Part shown: piece after piece, positions 6,783 to 16,083 of the stretch
Layout of the letters: every line of letters starts with the position of its first letter
Position numbering within the stretch: the stretch's first letter is position 1
Source: Gulosibacter chungangensis
Lineage (GTDB): Bacteria; Actinomycetota; Actinomycetes; Actinomycetales; Microbacteriaceae
Length of the DNA stretch: 64,000 nt
Assembly (NCBI RefSeq): GCF_008831155.1
Contig: NZ_WBKB01000005.1
Location: 62,001 to 126,000, forward strand
Reading direction: 5' to 3'
Program-made: the position numbers and the translations under genes
The notes under the pieces: generated by a model
Told to the model about the DNA's origin: nothing
What the model saw: the letters and a program-made list of their open reading frames with translations, nothing else
Databases searched by the model: none

Positions 6783-7820
6783 ATGAATGCACTTCTTCCC
6801 ACTTCGACCGTGGGTAGCCTGCCGAAGCCGTCTTGGCTTGCGGAGCCCGAACAACTCTGGTCGCCTTGGAAACTGAGCGGCGACACACTCGCCGAGGGCA
6901 AGCAGGATGCGCTGCGCATTACCGTCCAGGAGCAGCAGCTTGGTGGCCTCGACATCGTCAGTGATGGCGAGCAGACGCGTCAGCACTTTGTCACGACGTT
7001 CATCGAGCACCTCGACGGCGTCGATTTCGAGAACCGCGAGACCGTACGTATCCGCAATCGATATGACGCGAGCGTGCCGACGGTTGTCGGTGCCGTGAAC
7101 CGCGAGCAGCCCGTGTTTGCCGAGGATGCGAAATTCCTGCGTCAGCAGACCGATCGACCAATTAAATGGGCACTGCCGGGGCCGATGACGATGATCGACA
7201 CGCTCGCGGATCGCCACTATGGCAGCCGCGAAAAGCTGGCCTGGGAGTTCGCGAAGATCCTCAACCAAGAGGCCAAAGACCTCGAGGCAGCGGGTGTAGA
7301 CATCATCCAGTTTGATGAGCCCGCGTTCAATGTTTTCTTTGAGGATGTGCAGGACTGGGGCATCGCCGCACTCGAGCGAGCGGTCGAAGGGCTGAGCGTG
7401 GAGACCGCGGTGCACATTTGCTACGGCTACGGCATCAAAGCCAATAACGATTGGAAGAAGACGCTCGGATCGCAGTGGCGTCAGTACGAGGTGTCGTTCC
7501 CGCTCCTGCAGCAGTCGAGCATCGATATCGTCTCGCTGGAATCCCACAACTCCAATGTTCCGGTCGACCTCATCGAGCTCCTCCGCGGCAAGAAAGTCAT
7601 GCTCGGGGCAATCGACGTGGCTACCGACGAGATCGAGACCCCAGAAGCCGTCGCGGGAACGCTCCGCAAGGCACTGCAGTTCGTCGACGCGGACAAGCTC
7701 ATCCCGAGCACCAACTGCGGGATGGCGCCGCTGTCGCGGGAAGTGTCGCGTGCGAAGCTGAGCGCGCTGAGTGCCGGTGCGACGATCCTTCGCGAGGAGC
7801 TCGCGGCCGCACTGGTCTGA
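6783..7820 (+). CDS. mesD: Core-MetE type methionine synthase, MesD family
   Basis: This 345-residue protein corresponds only to the C-terminal catalytic barrel of cobalamin-independent methionine synthase (full MetE is about 750). The zinc ligands are visible: His and Cys in 'VHICYGYG' near residue 208, Glu in 'SLESHNSN' near 245, and Cys in 'STNCGMAPLSR' near 310. It begins 'LLPTSTVGSLPKPSWL', typical of the group. Lacking the folate-binding N-terminal half and lying directly behind the DUF1852 gene, it fits MesD, which methylates homocysteine without methyl-folate and depends on MesX and oxygen. ATG 6783 is chosen over TTG 6777, following AGAAAG. Confidence 0.87.
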   Translation: MNALLPTSTVGSLPKPSWLAEPEQLWSPWKLSGDTLAEGKQDALRITVQEQQLGGLDIVSDGEQTRQHFVTTFIEHLDGVDFENRETVRIRNRYDASVPTVVGAVNREQPVFAEDAKFLRQQTDRPIKWALPGPMTMIDTLADRHYGSREKLAWEFAKILNQEAKDLEAAGVDIIQFDEPAFNVFFEDVQDWGIAALERAVEGLSVETAVHICYGYGIKANNDWKKTLGSQWRQYEVSFPLLQQSSIDIVSLESHNSNVPVDLIELLRGKKVMLGAIDVATDEIETPEAVAGTLRKALQFVDADKLIPSTNCGMAPLSREVSRAKLSALSAGATILREELAAALV

Positions 7821-7850
7821 CACCGCGTTGGTCTAACGCTGCAATCACCA

Positions 7851-7889
7851 CTGTGCCCGACGCCTGGATCTCCCAGACGTCGGGCACAG
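7851..7889 (+). terminator. Strong hairpin after the methionine synthase gene
   Basis: CTGTGCCCGACG (7851-7862) pairs with CGTCGGGCACAG (7878-7889), and the inner CCTGG/CCAG extends the stem. An AT-rich CTATTTAGG follows rather than a pure T run. It lies 31 bases after the stop codon. Confidence 0.6.
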
Positions 7890-8057
7890 ACTATTTAGGA
7901 ATGGCACCGCGCACTCCAAATCGCGGCACGCGCGGGCGGTGTTCGCCGCCGTTCGTTTCTCGGTGTTAAGATCGCCAGCGAAATTCACGTGATCAGGGGC
8001 TCGTTCGAATCCCGCGATGCCGGTAGAGTTTCCCGGTACGCCAAACAGGGGGTTTCA

Positions 8058-8894
8058 GTGACTGCTGAGTTCAACGCGACCGTCGACACGTGCGCCGGTG
8101 AGCTAGAACTACGCGTCTCTTCGTCGACGGATATCGGCACGGTTCGTGCGGTCAACGAAGATTCCGTCTACGCGCGTCCGCCGGTCTTCCTCGTTGCCGA
8201 CGGTATGGGTGGTCATTCCTATGGCGACCGGGCCAGCCAATCGCTGGTGGAAGCGTTTAGCGAGCATTTCACCGAAAATGAGCCCACGCATCCGGTTGAG
8301 GTGCTCAAAGCGATTGACGACGCAAATATGCGCGTGCAGCAGCTCATTACCGAAGCGGACGGGCCGGGCGCGGTGGCCGGCACGACTCTGTCGGGAATCG
8401 CTCTCGTGGAGGTCGCCCCGAACGAGGATGCAGCTGTCGCCCCGCACTGGATGATTTTCAACGTCGGTGACTCGCGCGTGTACGGCTGGAACGGTCGCGA
8501 CGTGGTGCAGATCACCGTGGACCACTCGGCAGTGCAGGAACTCGTGTCGCTCGGCGTGATCACCGCCGAAGAGGCACTCGTACACCCAGACCGCAACGTC
8601 ATCACTCGCGCAGTGGGGTCGGATGCAGAGATCGAGACCGATCTTTGGCTCATGCCGGTACAGGGTCACCAGGTCTTTGTGATTTGTTCGGACGGGCTCA
8701 CGAAGGAGCTTGACGATCGGCTCATTTCCGACACGATCCGTACGCACATGCACGAGTCGGCCCCGCTTCATTCACTGTCAGAGCGGCTCGTGCGCCTCGC
8801 GGTGGAACTCGGTGGCCGGGACAATGTCAGCGTGGTCACCCTCGAATCCAACGCACTTGGCCGAGAAGGCGTGGAGACTCCCGCCGCCGAATAG
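8058..8894 (+). CDS. PP2C-family Ser/Thr protein phosphatase
   Basis: A 278-residue metal-dependent phosphatase. All PP2C landmarks are present: 'DIGTVRAVNEDSVYA' near residue 26, 'LVADGMGGHSYGDRAS' near 46 (two metal-binding Asp/Gly), 'FNVGDSRVYGW' near 137, 'ICSDGLTKEL' near 215 and 'GGRDNVSVV' near 255. There is no membrane segment, unlike PstP, so it is probably a cytosolic enzyme opposing Hanks-type kinases. The GTG at 8058 follows CAGGGGG and is preferred; the frame is open upstream to 7989 but that part is not conserved. It stands alone between the mesXD unit and leuC. Confidence 0.85.
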   Translation: MTAEFNATVDTCAGELELRVSSSTDIGTVRAVNEDSVYARPPVFLVADGMGGHSYGDRASQSLVEAFSEHFTENEPTHPVEVLKAIDDANMRVQQLITEADGPGAVAGTTLSGIALVEVAPNEDAAVAPHWMIFNVGDSRVYGWNGRDVVQITVDHSAVQELVSLGVITAEEALVHPDRNVITRAVGSDAEIETDLWLMPVQGHQVFVICSDGLTKELDDRLISDTIRTHMHESAPLHSLSERLVRLAVELGGRDNVSVVTLESNALGREGVETPAAE

Positions 8895-8912
8895 CGTCAC
8901 GATCATCTCGCA

Positions 8913-8940
8913 CCCCGCCGGTTGACTCGAACCCGCGGGG
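8913..8940 (+). terminator. Weak GC hairpin after the phosphatase gene
   Basis: CCCCGC (8913-8918) and GCGGGG (8935-8940) form a six-pair stem 18 bases after the stop codon. No T run follows, so this is only a candidate terminator. Confidence 0.35.
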
Positions 8941-8977
8941 AATGGTCCGTACCTGCCCGGTGTTACCATTGGCAGCA

Positions 8978-9017
8978 TCCGAATGCCGGGAAACATTACA
9001 CCCTTTTAACATTCGGA
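8978..9017 (+). promoter_or_regulatory. Leader hairpin upstream of leuC
   Basis: TCCGAATG (8978-8985) and CATTCGGA (9010-9017) are perfectly complementary and bracket a 24-base loop just before the leuC ribosome-binding site (AGGAG near 9030). It may be a leader structure or operator. No Leu-rich leader peptide is evident between 8895 and 9047. Confidence 0.35.
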
Positions 9018-9047
9018 GCCCTCTCAATCAGGAGAACTTCCAGGAAT

Positions 9048-10511
9048 ATGACGACTGAAACTCAGGGATCTGCACCCAAAACGCTGCCAGAAAAGGTCTG
9101 GGAAGCCCACGTTGTAAAGCGTGGCGAAAACGGTACCCCCGACCTTATTTACATTGACCTCCACATCATGCACGAGGTCACCAGCCCGCAGGCTTTCGAC
9201 GGCCTTCGCCAAGCAGATCGCCAGCTTCGTCGTACCGACCTTACGATCGCGACCGAGGACCACAACACCCCCACTGTGGACATCCTCAACCGCATCGCGG
9301 ATGACACCTCGCGCACGCAGATCGAAACGCTCCGCAAGAATGCGGAAGACTTTGGTGTACGCCTGCACTCCCTCGGCGACCGCGAACAGGGCATCGTGCA
9401 CGTGGTTGGCCCGCAGCTGGGACTCACCATGCCCGGTATCACCGTCGTGTGTGGTGACTCGCACACTTCGACCCACGGCGCATTCGGGGCCATGGCCTTC
9501 GGTATCGGTACCTCCGAAGTTGAGCACGTGATGGCAACTCAGACGCTGCCGCTGAAGCCCTTCAAGACCATGGCAATAAACGTCGAAGGCACCCTGCGCC
9601 CGGGCGTGACCGCGAAGGACATCATCCTCGCGGTGATTGCCAAGGTCGGTACCGGTGGTGGCGCTGGCTACGTCTTCGAATACCGCGGCTCGGCAATCCG
9701 TTCGCTGTCCATGGACGGCCGGATGACCATCTGCAATATGTCGATCGAGGCCGGTGCTCGTGCCGGCATGGTCGCACCTGACGAGACCACCTACGAGTAC
9801 CTCAAGGACCGAGCACACGCACCGAAGGGCCAGGACTGGGATGACGCGGTCGCGTACTGGAACACCCTGTCCACCGACGAGGGCGCAGAGTTCGACGCTG
9901 AGATCTTCATCGACGCCAACGAGCTCGAACCCTTCGTGACCTGGGGCACCAACCCCGGCCAGGGCGTGCCGCTGTCCGCGACGGTACCCAACCCGGAAGA
10001 TTTTGCTGACGAGGTAGACCGCAGCACCGCCGAGCGCGCGCTCGAGTATATGGACCTCAAGGCCGGCACCCCAATGAAGGAAATCGCGGTCGACACCGTC
10101 TTCATGGGCTCCTGCACCAACTCGCGCATTGAAGACCTGCGCGCCTTCGCGAGCATCATCGAGGGCCAGAAAAAGGCCGATGACGTGCGTGTCATGGTCG
10201 TCCCAGGCTCCGCACGCGTGCGACTGCAGGCAGAAGCTGAAGGCATTGACAAGATCGTCAAGGACTTCGGCGCCGAATGGCGTTTCGCTGGCTGCTCAAT
10301 GTGCCTGGGCATGAACCCCGACCAACTGGCCCCGGGGGAGCGCTGCGCATCCACCTCGAACCGCAACTTCGAAGGCCGTCAGGGTAAGGGCGGCCGCACC
10401 CACCTCGTCTCCCCGGTGGTTGCCGCAGCGACCGCGATCCGCGGCAAGCTGTCGAGCCCCTGGGACCTCGAGTCGGCTACGAACGCAACGAACGAACAGG
10501 CGGTTGCCTAA
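9048..10511 (+). CDS. leuC: 3-isopropylmalate dehydratase large subunit
   Basis: LeuC, 487 residues, with LeuD isomerises 2-isopropylmalate to 3-isopropylmalate in leucine biosynthesis. It is an aconitase-fold protein: '[11 protein letters not shown]' starts the domain, '[20 protein letters not shown]' is near residue 143, and the three cysteines for the [4Fe-4S] cluster are at about 356 ('[11 protein letters not shown]') and 416/419 ('[10 protein letters not shown]'). The ATG at 9048 follows AGGAG and matches the family N-terminus. leuD starts three bases after the stop, so both subunits are made together. The following murA-plsC-gpsA-ddl genes are tightly linked, forming a mixed operon. Confidence 0.97.
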   Translation: MTTETQGSAPKTLPEKVWEAHVVKRGENGTPDLIYIDLHIMHEVTSPQAFDGLRQADRQLRRTDLTIATEDHNTPTVDILNRIADDTSRTQIETLRKNAEDFGVRLHSLGDREQGIVHVVGPQLGLTMPGITVVCGDSHTSTHGAFGAMAFGIGTSEVEHVMATQTLPLKPFKTMAINVEGTLRPGVTAKDIILAVIAKVGTGGGAGYVFEYRGSAIRSLSMDGRMTICNMSIEAGARAGMVAPDETTYEYLKDRAHAPKGQDWDDAVAYWNTLSTDEGAEFDAEIFIDANELEPFVTWGTNPGQGVPLSATVPNPEDFADEVDRSTAERALEYMDLKAGTPMKEIAVDTVFMGSCTNSRIEDLRAFASIIEGQKKADDVRVMVVPGSARVRLQAEAEGIDKIVKDFGAEWRFAGCSMCLGMNPDQLAPGERCASTSNRNFEGRQGKGGRTHLVSPVVAAATAIRGKLSSPWDLESATNATNEQAVA

Positions 10512-10514
10512 CTC

Positions 10515-11174
10515 ATGGAAAAGATCAATAACATCACCGGCCCGGCCGTACCGCTGCGCCGTTCGAATGTCGACACCGACCAGATCATCCCGGCGGTCTT
10601 CCTCAAGCGGGTCACCAAGACCGGTTTTGATGACGCTCTCTTTTACCACTGGCGACAGGACCCGGACTTCATCCTGAACCAGCCGGAGTACGCGAACCCG
10701 AAGGTGCTCATCGCGGGCCCGGACTTCGGAACCGGCTCGAGCCGTGAGCACGCCGTGTGGGCACTGCGTGACTTTGGTTTCCGCGCGGTCTTCGGTTCAC
10801 GCTTCGGTGAAATCTTCCGTGGAAACTCCGCCAAGCAGGGACTGCTGGTGGGCGTGCTGAAGGAAGAAGAGGTCGAACAGCTCTGGAATGCAATTGAAGC
10901 AAATCCAGGAACCGATGCCCAGGTGAGCCTGGAAAACCAGACGGTGTCGGTGGGGGAGGTCTCTTTCGCTTTCGAGATTGACGAGTACACTCGTTGGCGC
11001 CTCATGGAGGGGCTCGACGATATCGCGCTGACCCTCCGTGATGAAGACGCGATCACCGCGTTCGAGAAAACCCGTCCCTCGTGGATGCCTAAGACTCTCC
11101 CTGCACTCGATGACACAGAGCCCGGTACCCTCGCGGGAGACCTAATTGAACTTTCTGGAGGTACACGCGAGTGA
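10515..11174 (+). CDS. leuD: 3-isopropylmalate dehydratase small subunit
   Basis: LeuD, 219 residues, supplies the swivelling domain of isopropylmalate isomerase. '[20 protein letters not shown]' near the N-terminus and '[20 protein letters not shown]' near residue 68 are the family signatures; the Ser-Ser-Arg loop binds substrate. The C-terminus extends about 20 residues beyond the usual end. Its last four bases overlap the GTG of murA, implying translational coupling. Confidence 0.97.
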   Translation: MEKINNITGPAVPLRRSNVDTDQIIPAVFLKRVTKTGFDDALFYHWRQDPDFILNQPEYANPKVLIAGPDFGTGSSREHAVWALRDFGFRAVFGSRFGEIFRGNSAKQGLLVGVLKEEEVEQLWNAIEANPGTDAQVSLENQTVSVGEVSFAFEIDEYTRWRLMEGLDDIALTLRDEDAITAFEKTRPSWMPKTLPALDDTEPGTLAGDLIELSGGTRE

Positions 11175-12544
11175 CCAGCCTGAATCAGGACGCGGCTCGC
11201 GCTGCGCAGTTTGTTGGCCTCAACGCCGACACCATCACCTTCCACGGAGGGCAGCCGCTCAACGGGCGTATTGAAGTCCGCGGAGCCAAGAACTTCGTCA
11301 CGAAGGCGATGGTCGCATCGCTCCTTGGCGACCAGCCGAGCGTGCTGCGCAACGTTCCGGATATTTCCGATGTACGCGTGGTTTCGGGCCTGCTTGAAGT
11401 GCACGGCGTGAAGGTCGAGCGTGACGTGGCAGGGGGCGAGCTTCGACTCGACCCCTCGAACGTCAAGATCGCCCACATGGCCGAAATCAACGCACACGCA
11501 GGTTCCAGCCGCATCCCGATTCTGTTCTGTGGTCCGCTGCTGCACCAGCTCGGGGAAGCATTCATCCCTGACCTCGGTGGCTGCCGCATCGGTGACCGGC
11601 CGATCGACTTCCACCTTTCGGCGCTGCGTTCCTTCGGTGCCGTCGTCGACAAGCTGCCGGAAGGCATCCGCCTCACCGCACCCAACGGCCTGCACGGGGC
11701 AAAAATCCACCTCGACTACCCGTCAGTGGGCGCGACCGAACAGGTCCTGCTCACCGCGGTGCGTGCCCAGGGCATGACCGAGCTTACGAACGCCGCGATC
11801 GAGCCCGAGATCATGGATCTCATTAATGTGCTCCAGAAGATGGGCGCCATTATCTCGGTGGATGCGGACCGAGTGATCCGCATTGAGGGCGTCGACCGAC
11901 TCGGCGCGTATGACCACTTCTCGCTGTTTGACCGCAATGAGGCCGCCAGCTGGGCCGCGGCAGCACTGGCCACCAACGGTGAAATCTTCGTTGAGGGCGC
12001 AAAACAAGCGGAAATGCTGACCTTCCTCAACGTGTTCCGGAAGGCCGGTGGGGTCTTCGAGATTCACGATGACGGCATTAACTTCAAGCACCCGGGTGAG
12101 GCAGGCCTCAAGCCGGTGGTGATCGAGACGGATGTGCACCCCGGCTTCATGACGGACTGGCAGCAGCCGCTCGTGGTCGCCTTGACCCAGGCTCCGGGAG
12201 TATCGATCGTGCACGAGACGGTGTACGAACAGCGCTTTGGCTTCACCGACGCCCTGGTCAAGATGGGTGCCACGATTGAGCTGCACCGCGAGTGCCTCGG
12301 CGGCCAGAAGTGCCGCTTTGGGCAGCGCAACTTCGTGCACTCGGCGGTCATCTCTGGCCCCACCCAAATGCACGGTGCGGACATTGAGGTGCCCGACCTT
12401 CGCGGTGGCTTTAGTCACCTGATTGCGGCGCTCATGTCCGACGGTGTCTCGCGCGTTTCGAACGTTGGCATCATCGCTCGTGGGTACGAGAACTTCCTCG
12501 AGAAGCTTCGAACCCTCGGTGCGGACTTCACAGTAGGAAGCTAG
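11171..12544 (+). CDS. murA: UDP-N-acetylglucosamine 1-carboxyvinyltransferase
   Basis: MurA, 457 residues, transfers enolpyruvate from PEP to UDP-GlcNAc, the first committed step of peptidoglycan synthesis. It has the EPSP-synthase-like fold: '[19 protein letters not shown]' near residue 35 carries the conserved Lys-Asn pair, and '[14 protein letters not shown]' near residue 136 supplies the catalytic Cys targeted by fosfomycin. The familiar 'GAKN(A/S)ALP' is 'GAKNFVTKA' here, as in several actinobacteria. A GTG start overlaps leuD by four bases, with GGAGG upstream. Gene order leuCD-murA-plsC-gpsA-ddl is conserved in Micrococcales. Confidence 0.96.
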   Translation: MTSLNQDAARAAQFVGLNADTITFHGGQPLNGRIEVRGAKNFVTKAMVASLLGDQPSVLRNVPDISDVRVVSGLLEVHGVKVERDVAGGELRLDPSNVKIAHMAEINAHAGSSRIPILFCGPLLHQLGEAFIPDLGGCRIGDRPIDFHLSALRSFGAVVDKLPEGIRLTAPNGLHGAKIHLDYPSVGATEQVLLTAVRAQGMTELTNAAIEPEIMDLINVLQKMGAIISVDADRVIRIEGVDRLGAYDHFSLFDRNEAASWAAAALATNGEIFVEGAKQAEMLTFLNVFRKAGGVFEIHDDGINFKHPGEAGLKPVVIETDVHPGFMTDWQQPLVVALTQAPGVSIVHETVYEQRFGFTDALVKMGATIELHRECLGGQKCRFGQRNFVHSAVISGPTQMHGADIEVPDLRGGFSHLIAALMSDGVSRVSNVGIIARGYENFLEKLRTLGADFTVGS

Positions 12545-12548
12545 GTCG

Positions 12549-13316
12549 GTGGCGGAGGAATCGCGGCGATCAGCATCTCCCGAAAAGCGTCGGCCCTCGA
12601 TTTTCTGGCTCATGGCCGCAATCGCCGTGCCCGCGCTGAACCTGCTGTTCAAGTACGACATTAAGGGCAGCCTGCCGAAAACCGGGCCTTATATCCTGAC
12701 CCCGAATCACTACTCGGACATCGACCCGGTGGTGACCGGCTACGGGGTGTGGCGGCTCGGCCGAGCCCCTCGCTTCATGGCGAAGGCCTCGCTCTTCAAC
12801 ATCCCGGTCGTGGGTTGGCTTCTGCGCAAGAGCGGCCAGGTGCCGGTGGAACGCGCACGGTCGCGGGCCAAGGCTGATTCGATGAAGGCTGCTAACCAGA
12901 TCGTCGACATGGGCGGTGCGGTGATTGTGTACCCTGAGGGGACGCTCACCCGTGAGCCCGCGATGTGGCCGATGCGCGGTAAGACAGGGGCGGCACGCCT
13001 CGCACTGCAGTCGGGCATCCCGGTGATTCCCGTCGCGACCTGGGGCGCACAAGCCGTGGTCCCGCGCTTCCAGAAGAAGTTTAAATTCCGCTTTCGCGCG
13101 CCGATCAAAATGATCGTCGGCGAACCCATCGACCTCAGCGAGTTCGAGGGGAAGTACACCTCGAAGCGTGCGATCGACGGTGCCACCGTCAAGATCATGG
13201 GTGAGATCACCAAACTCGTCGAAGAAATCCGCGGGGCGAAAGCACCTGCAGAACTCTACGATCCCGTGCAAAACGGGCAGACCGAATTCGGTCTGCCGAA
13301 TGAGATCCAGTCGTGA
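12549..13316 (+). CDS. plsC: 1-acyl-sn-glycerol-3-phosphate acyltransferase
   Basis: A 255-residue PlsC-family enzyme that acylates lysophosphatidate to phosphatidate at the membrane. The catalytic 'NHYSDID' (NHxxxxD) is near residue 53, 'GQVPVERARSRAK' near 97 and 'VYPEGTLTREP' near 128. An N-terminal hydrophobic stretch 'FWLMAAIAVPALNLLF' anchors it. GTG start four bases after murA; its end overlaps gpsA by four bases. Pairing with gpsA links it to glycerol-3-phosphate supply. Confidence 0.9.
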   Translation: MAEESRRSASPEKRRPSIFWLMAAIAVPALNLLFKYDIKGSLPKTGPYILTPNHYSDIDPVVTGYGVWRLGRAPRFMAKASLFNIPVVGWLLRKSGQVPVERARSRAKADSMKAANQIVDMGGAVIVYPEGTLTREPAMWPMRGKTGAARLALQSGIPVIPVATWGAQAVVPRFQKKFKFRFRAPIKMIVGEPIDLSEFEGKYTSKRAIDGATVKIMGEITKLVEEIRGAKAPAELYDPVQNGQTEFGLPNEIQS

Positions 13317-14386
13317 GCGAATGGTATCCAGCGACCTCGCCAATCACCCTGCCGACGCTCGCTGATAACGGAGCCGAGCCCGGCGGTGAACGCATTGTCG
13401 TGATCGGTGGCGGCAACTGGGGGACGACCTTCGCGAAGATCGTGGCCGACGGTGGGCGTAATGTCACGCTCGTGGTGCGTCGTCCCGAAGTCGTTGACGA
13501 GATCAACGAAGCCCACCGAAATACCACGTATCTGCCGGGCATTAATCTGCCCTCACGCATCCATGCCACGTGCGATCTGGCGGCTTCGGTCGCGAGCGCG
13601 GACCTCATCTTCCTCTCGGTCCCGGCGCAAACCGCGCGCGAAAACATTGAAGAGTTCCGGCCCTTCATGACCGCCGACGCGAGCATCATCAGCCTCATGA
13701 AGGGGATGGAGCGCTCGACCGGGAAACGGATGAGCGAGGTCATTAGCGATGTTTCGGGCCTCGGCGCCGATCGCATTGCGGTCGCATCCGGCCCGAATAT
13801 CGCGCTCGAAATTGCCCGCGGGGAACCGACGGCAATCGTCGTCGCGAGCGAATCCGAGCAGCTTGCCGTACGCGTCGCACAGGTTGCCCGAAACTCGTAC
13901 TTGCGTTCCTTCGTGAACCAGGATGTTGTGGGCACCGAATTCGGTGGGGTCCTCAAGAACCTGATCGCGATCGCCATCGGTATCTCGGACGGTGTCGGCT
14001 ACGGCGAAAACACCAAGGCCTCGATCATGACTCGTGGACTTGCCGAAATCACCGATTTTGCGGTCGCGATGGGCGCATCCCGTGAGACCATGATGGGTCT
14101 TGCCGGGCTCGGCGACCTGATCGCCACGTGTATGTCGCCACTATCGCGCAACTTCACGGCCGGGCGCCTCCTTGGCCAGGGCTACAGCTACCAGGACGTC
14201 AACAGCCGAATGGAGCAAACCGCCGAGGGCCTGCGTTCGGTGGAGTCGATTCTGCTGCTGGCCAATCAGCACAGCGTGCCGATGCCGATCGTGCAGCAGA
14301 TCAACGATGTGCTGGACGGCAAGATGTCGCCCACCGACCTGGCACCACACCTAGCAACCGATAACGAGATTCCGCGGGGAGAATGA
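13313..14386 (+). CDS. gpsA: Glycerol-3-phosphate dehydrogenase [NAD(P)+]
   Basis: GpsA, 357 residues, reduces dihydroxyacetone phosphate to sn-glycerol-3-phosphate for phospholipids. The dinucleotide loop 'VIGGGNWGTTFAKI' is near residue 29, 'VPAQTAREN' near 103, 'SLMKGMERSTGKRMSEV' near 127, the catalytic-Lys region 'GVLKNLIAIAIGISDG' near 210 and 'GLAGLGDLIATCMS' near 262. An N-terminal extension of about 25 residues precedes the Rossmann fold. GTG start overlaps plsC; stop overlaps ddl. Confidence 0.96.
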   Translation: MSEWYPATSPITLPTLADNGAEPGGERIVVIGGGNWGTTFAKIVADGGRNVTLVVRRPEVVDEINEAHRNTTYLPGINLPSRIHATCDLAASVASADLIFLSVPAQTARENIEEFRPFMTADASIISLMKGMERSTGKRMSEVISDVSGLGADRIAVASGPNIALEIARGEPTAIVVASESEQLAVRVAQVARNSYLRSFVNQDVVGTEFGGVLKNLIAIAIGISDGVGYGENTKASIMTRGLAEITDFAVAMGASRETMMGLAGLGDLIATCMSPLSRNFTAGRLLGQGYSYQDVNSRMEQTAEGLRSVESILLLANQHSVPMPIVQQINDVLDGKMSPTDLAPHLATDNEIPRGE

Positions 14387-15513
14387 TGACGGATACCGCA
14401 CAACACAGCACGGACAACCTGACCACGGTGGTGGTGCTGTTTGGCGGAAGGTCGAGCGAGCATCAGATCAGTTGCGCGACCGCAGCGGGAGTGCTCGCAG
14501 CAATCGACCGCACCCGGTTTCGGATTATCCCGGTGGGCATCACCCGGGATGGCGTGTGGGTACTGGAAGAAGATGACCCGGAGAAGTTCCGCCTCAACCC
14601 CGAAAACCTGCCCGAAGTGGTCGACAACGGAACGCGCATCCACCTGCCAGACTCGGCACAGCACCGTCGTATTTCGGTGAGCCGTGCAGACGGTAGCTTC
14701 GAGCAGCTCGGGAATATTGACGTGGTCTTCCCGATTCTGCACGGACCCTACGGTGAGGATGGGACGATCCAAGGGCAGCTGGAACTGGTCGATCTGCCGT
14801 TCGTGGGCTCGGGCGTGCTGGCATCGGCAGCCGGTATGGACAAGCACTACACGAAGATTCTGCTCGAAGCCGCGGGGCTGCGCGTGGCACCGGGCTTCAC
14901 GGTGCACGCCCACGAATGGGCCACCGAGGCCGAGGCAATTACCGAACGGGTGGCCTCGGAAATCGGCTACCCCGCTTTCGTGAAGCCCGCACGCGCTGGT
15001 TCTTCAGTTGGTGTCTCCAAGGTTAAGGAGCCCGCAGCCCTTGCGGAGGCCATGGCTATCGCCCTTGCCGAAGACGATCACATACTCATCGAGCAGGGCA
15101 TCGACGGTCGCGAAATCGAGATCGCCGTGCTCGGCTCGCGTCGCGGGGAACGCGCTCGCGCCTCGGTGGCTGGTGAGATCATCGTCGACAACGCCGAGTT
15201 CTATGACTTTGCCGCAAAGTACCTTGACGATTCCGCCGTGCAGCTGAGCTGTCCGGCAGAGATTTCGGATGCGCAGCTCACCGAGGCGCAGGACCTCGCG
15301 ATCCGAGCCTTTGAGGCTTTGGGCGCGGAAGGCCTTTCGCGTGTGGACTTCTTCCTCGATGAGGAAGGATTCCTCGTCAACGAGGTGAACACGATGCCCG
15401 GCTTCACGCCGATCTCAATGTTCCCGCGCTGCTGGCAGGAGTCCGGTCTGCCCTACGAACAGCTGATCACCGAACTCATTGACGTGGCGCTGGATCGCAC
15501 GCAGAGCCGCTAA
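14383..15513 (+). CDS. ddl: D-alanine--D-alanine ligase
   Basis: A 376-residue ATP-grasp ligase making the D-Ala-D-Ala dipeptide of peptidoglycan. 'VVLFGGRSSEHQISCATA' near residue 20, 'GPYGEDGTIQG' near 122, 'FVKPARAGSSVGVSKV' near 200 and 'LVNEVNTMPGFTPISMFP' near 333 match Ddl, including the D-Ala-binding Ser-Glu-His and the metal-binding Asn-Glu-Asn-like site. Two ATGs occur in tandem at 14383/14386; both overlap the gpsA stop. The gene ends overlapping by four bases with the convergent DUF3515 lipoprotein gene. Confidence 0.96.
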   Translation: MMTDTAQHSTDNLTTVVVLFGGRSSEHQISCATAAGVLAAIDRTRFRIIPVGITRDGVWVLEEDDPEKFRLNPENLPEVVDNGTRIHLPDSAQHRRISVSRADGSFEQLGNIDVVFPILHGPYGEDGTIQGQLELVDLPFVGSGVLASAAGMDKHYTKILLEAAGLRVAPGFTVHAHEWATEAEAITERVASEIGYPAFVKPARAGSSVGVSKVKEPAALAEAMAIALAEDDHILIEQGIDGREIEIAVLGSRRGERARASVAGEIIVDNAEFYDFAAKYLDDSAVQLSCPAEISDAQLTEAQDLAIRAFEALGAEGLSRVDFFLDEEGFLVNEVNTMPGFTPISMFPRCWQESGLPYEQLITELIDVALDRTQSR

Positions 15514-16058
15514 TCCACGTCGTCGGTGCCTTCGGCCGGGTCGGTGCCCTCGGTCGCATCCGGCATATTGAGCTCCGGAATACCGAGCACATCCTCGGCG
15601 CCCACGCACTGGCCGGTTTGCGGTAGGTACCCGACGACCTCATTGAGATCCATCAGCGCGTTGAGCCCGGAGACCCCGGTCGAGGAGTCAATGATCACCT
15701 CGAGCGCGGGGGTACGCCCATAGGTGGTGTAGCGATAGGTGGGGGCATCGGACTCGTCTTCGACCCAGTCGATGCCATCCAGGCTGATGCACTGGTCGGT
15801 GGTGGGTCCGGGCGTGGCGACCCCGCAGCGCAGCAATACCGAAGCGGGGTTCCCCCAAGCGCCGGTGGCCTGCGCATTCGTGTACCGCTTGGAGAGGTTG
15901 TCCACCGTTTCGGGCAGCCGCACGGAAACTTCTGCGCATTCTGCAGCACCCGCATACTCGGCAGGCTGCATTGGCACGGAAGGCCCGGTGCAACCGGTGA
16001 GTGCCACGGCGGTGAAGACGAGAACTGGCGCAAGGGTGGGGAGGATTCGGCGAGACAT
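15510..16058 (-). CDS. DUF3515 family lipoprotein
   Basis: A 182-residue protein with a lipoprotein signal peptide: 'MSRRILPTLAPVLVFTAVAL' then the lipobox 'LTGC' around residue 22. The mature part ('EVSVRLPETVDNLSKR', 'LLRCGVATPGPTTDQC', 'DWVEDESDAPTYRYTTYGR') is the DUF3515 domain, found in actinobacteria next to ddl and thiL; its function is unknown. The ATG at 16058 is preceded by GGAGGGG, which fixes the start. The acidic C-terminus (several Glu/Thr/Asp after residue 165) is low complexity. It converges on ddl and diverges from thiL. Confidence 0.85.
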   Translation of the reverse strand: MSRRILPTLAPVLVFTAVALTGCTGPSVPMQPAEYAGAAECAEVSVRLPETVDNLSKRYTNAQATGAWGNPASVLLRCGVATPGPTTDQCISLDGIDWVEDESDAPTYRYTTYGRTPALEVIIDSSTGVSGLNALMDLNEVVGYLPQTGQCVGAEDVLGIPELNMPDATEGTDPAEGTDDVD

Positions 16059-16083
16059 ATCCCCTCCAGGGTATCGTGGCGCC

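Noticed and set aside
6759-7823. 354-codon minus-strand frame opposite the methionine synthase
   Set aside because: Exact mirror of mesD with no family signature; Arg-rich composition is typical of antisense frames in GC-rich DNA.
8895-9047. Leucine leader-peptide attenuator before leuC
   Set aside because: No short frame with consecutive Leu codons is present and the hairpin has no T run; at most a leader structure.
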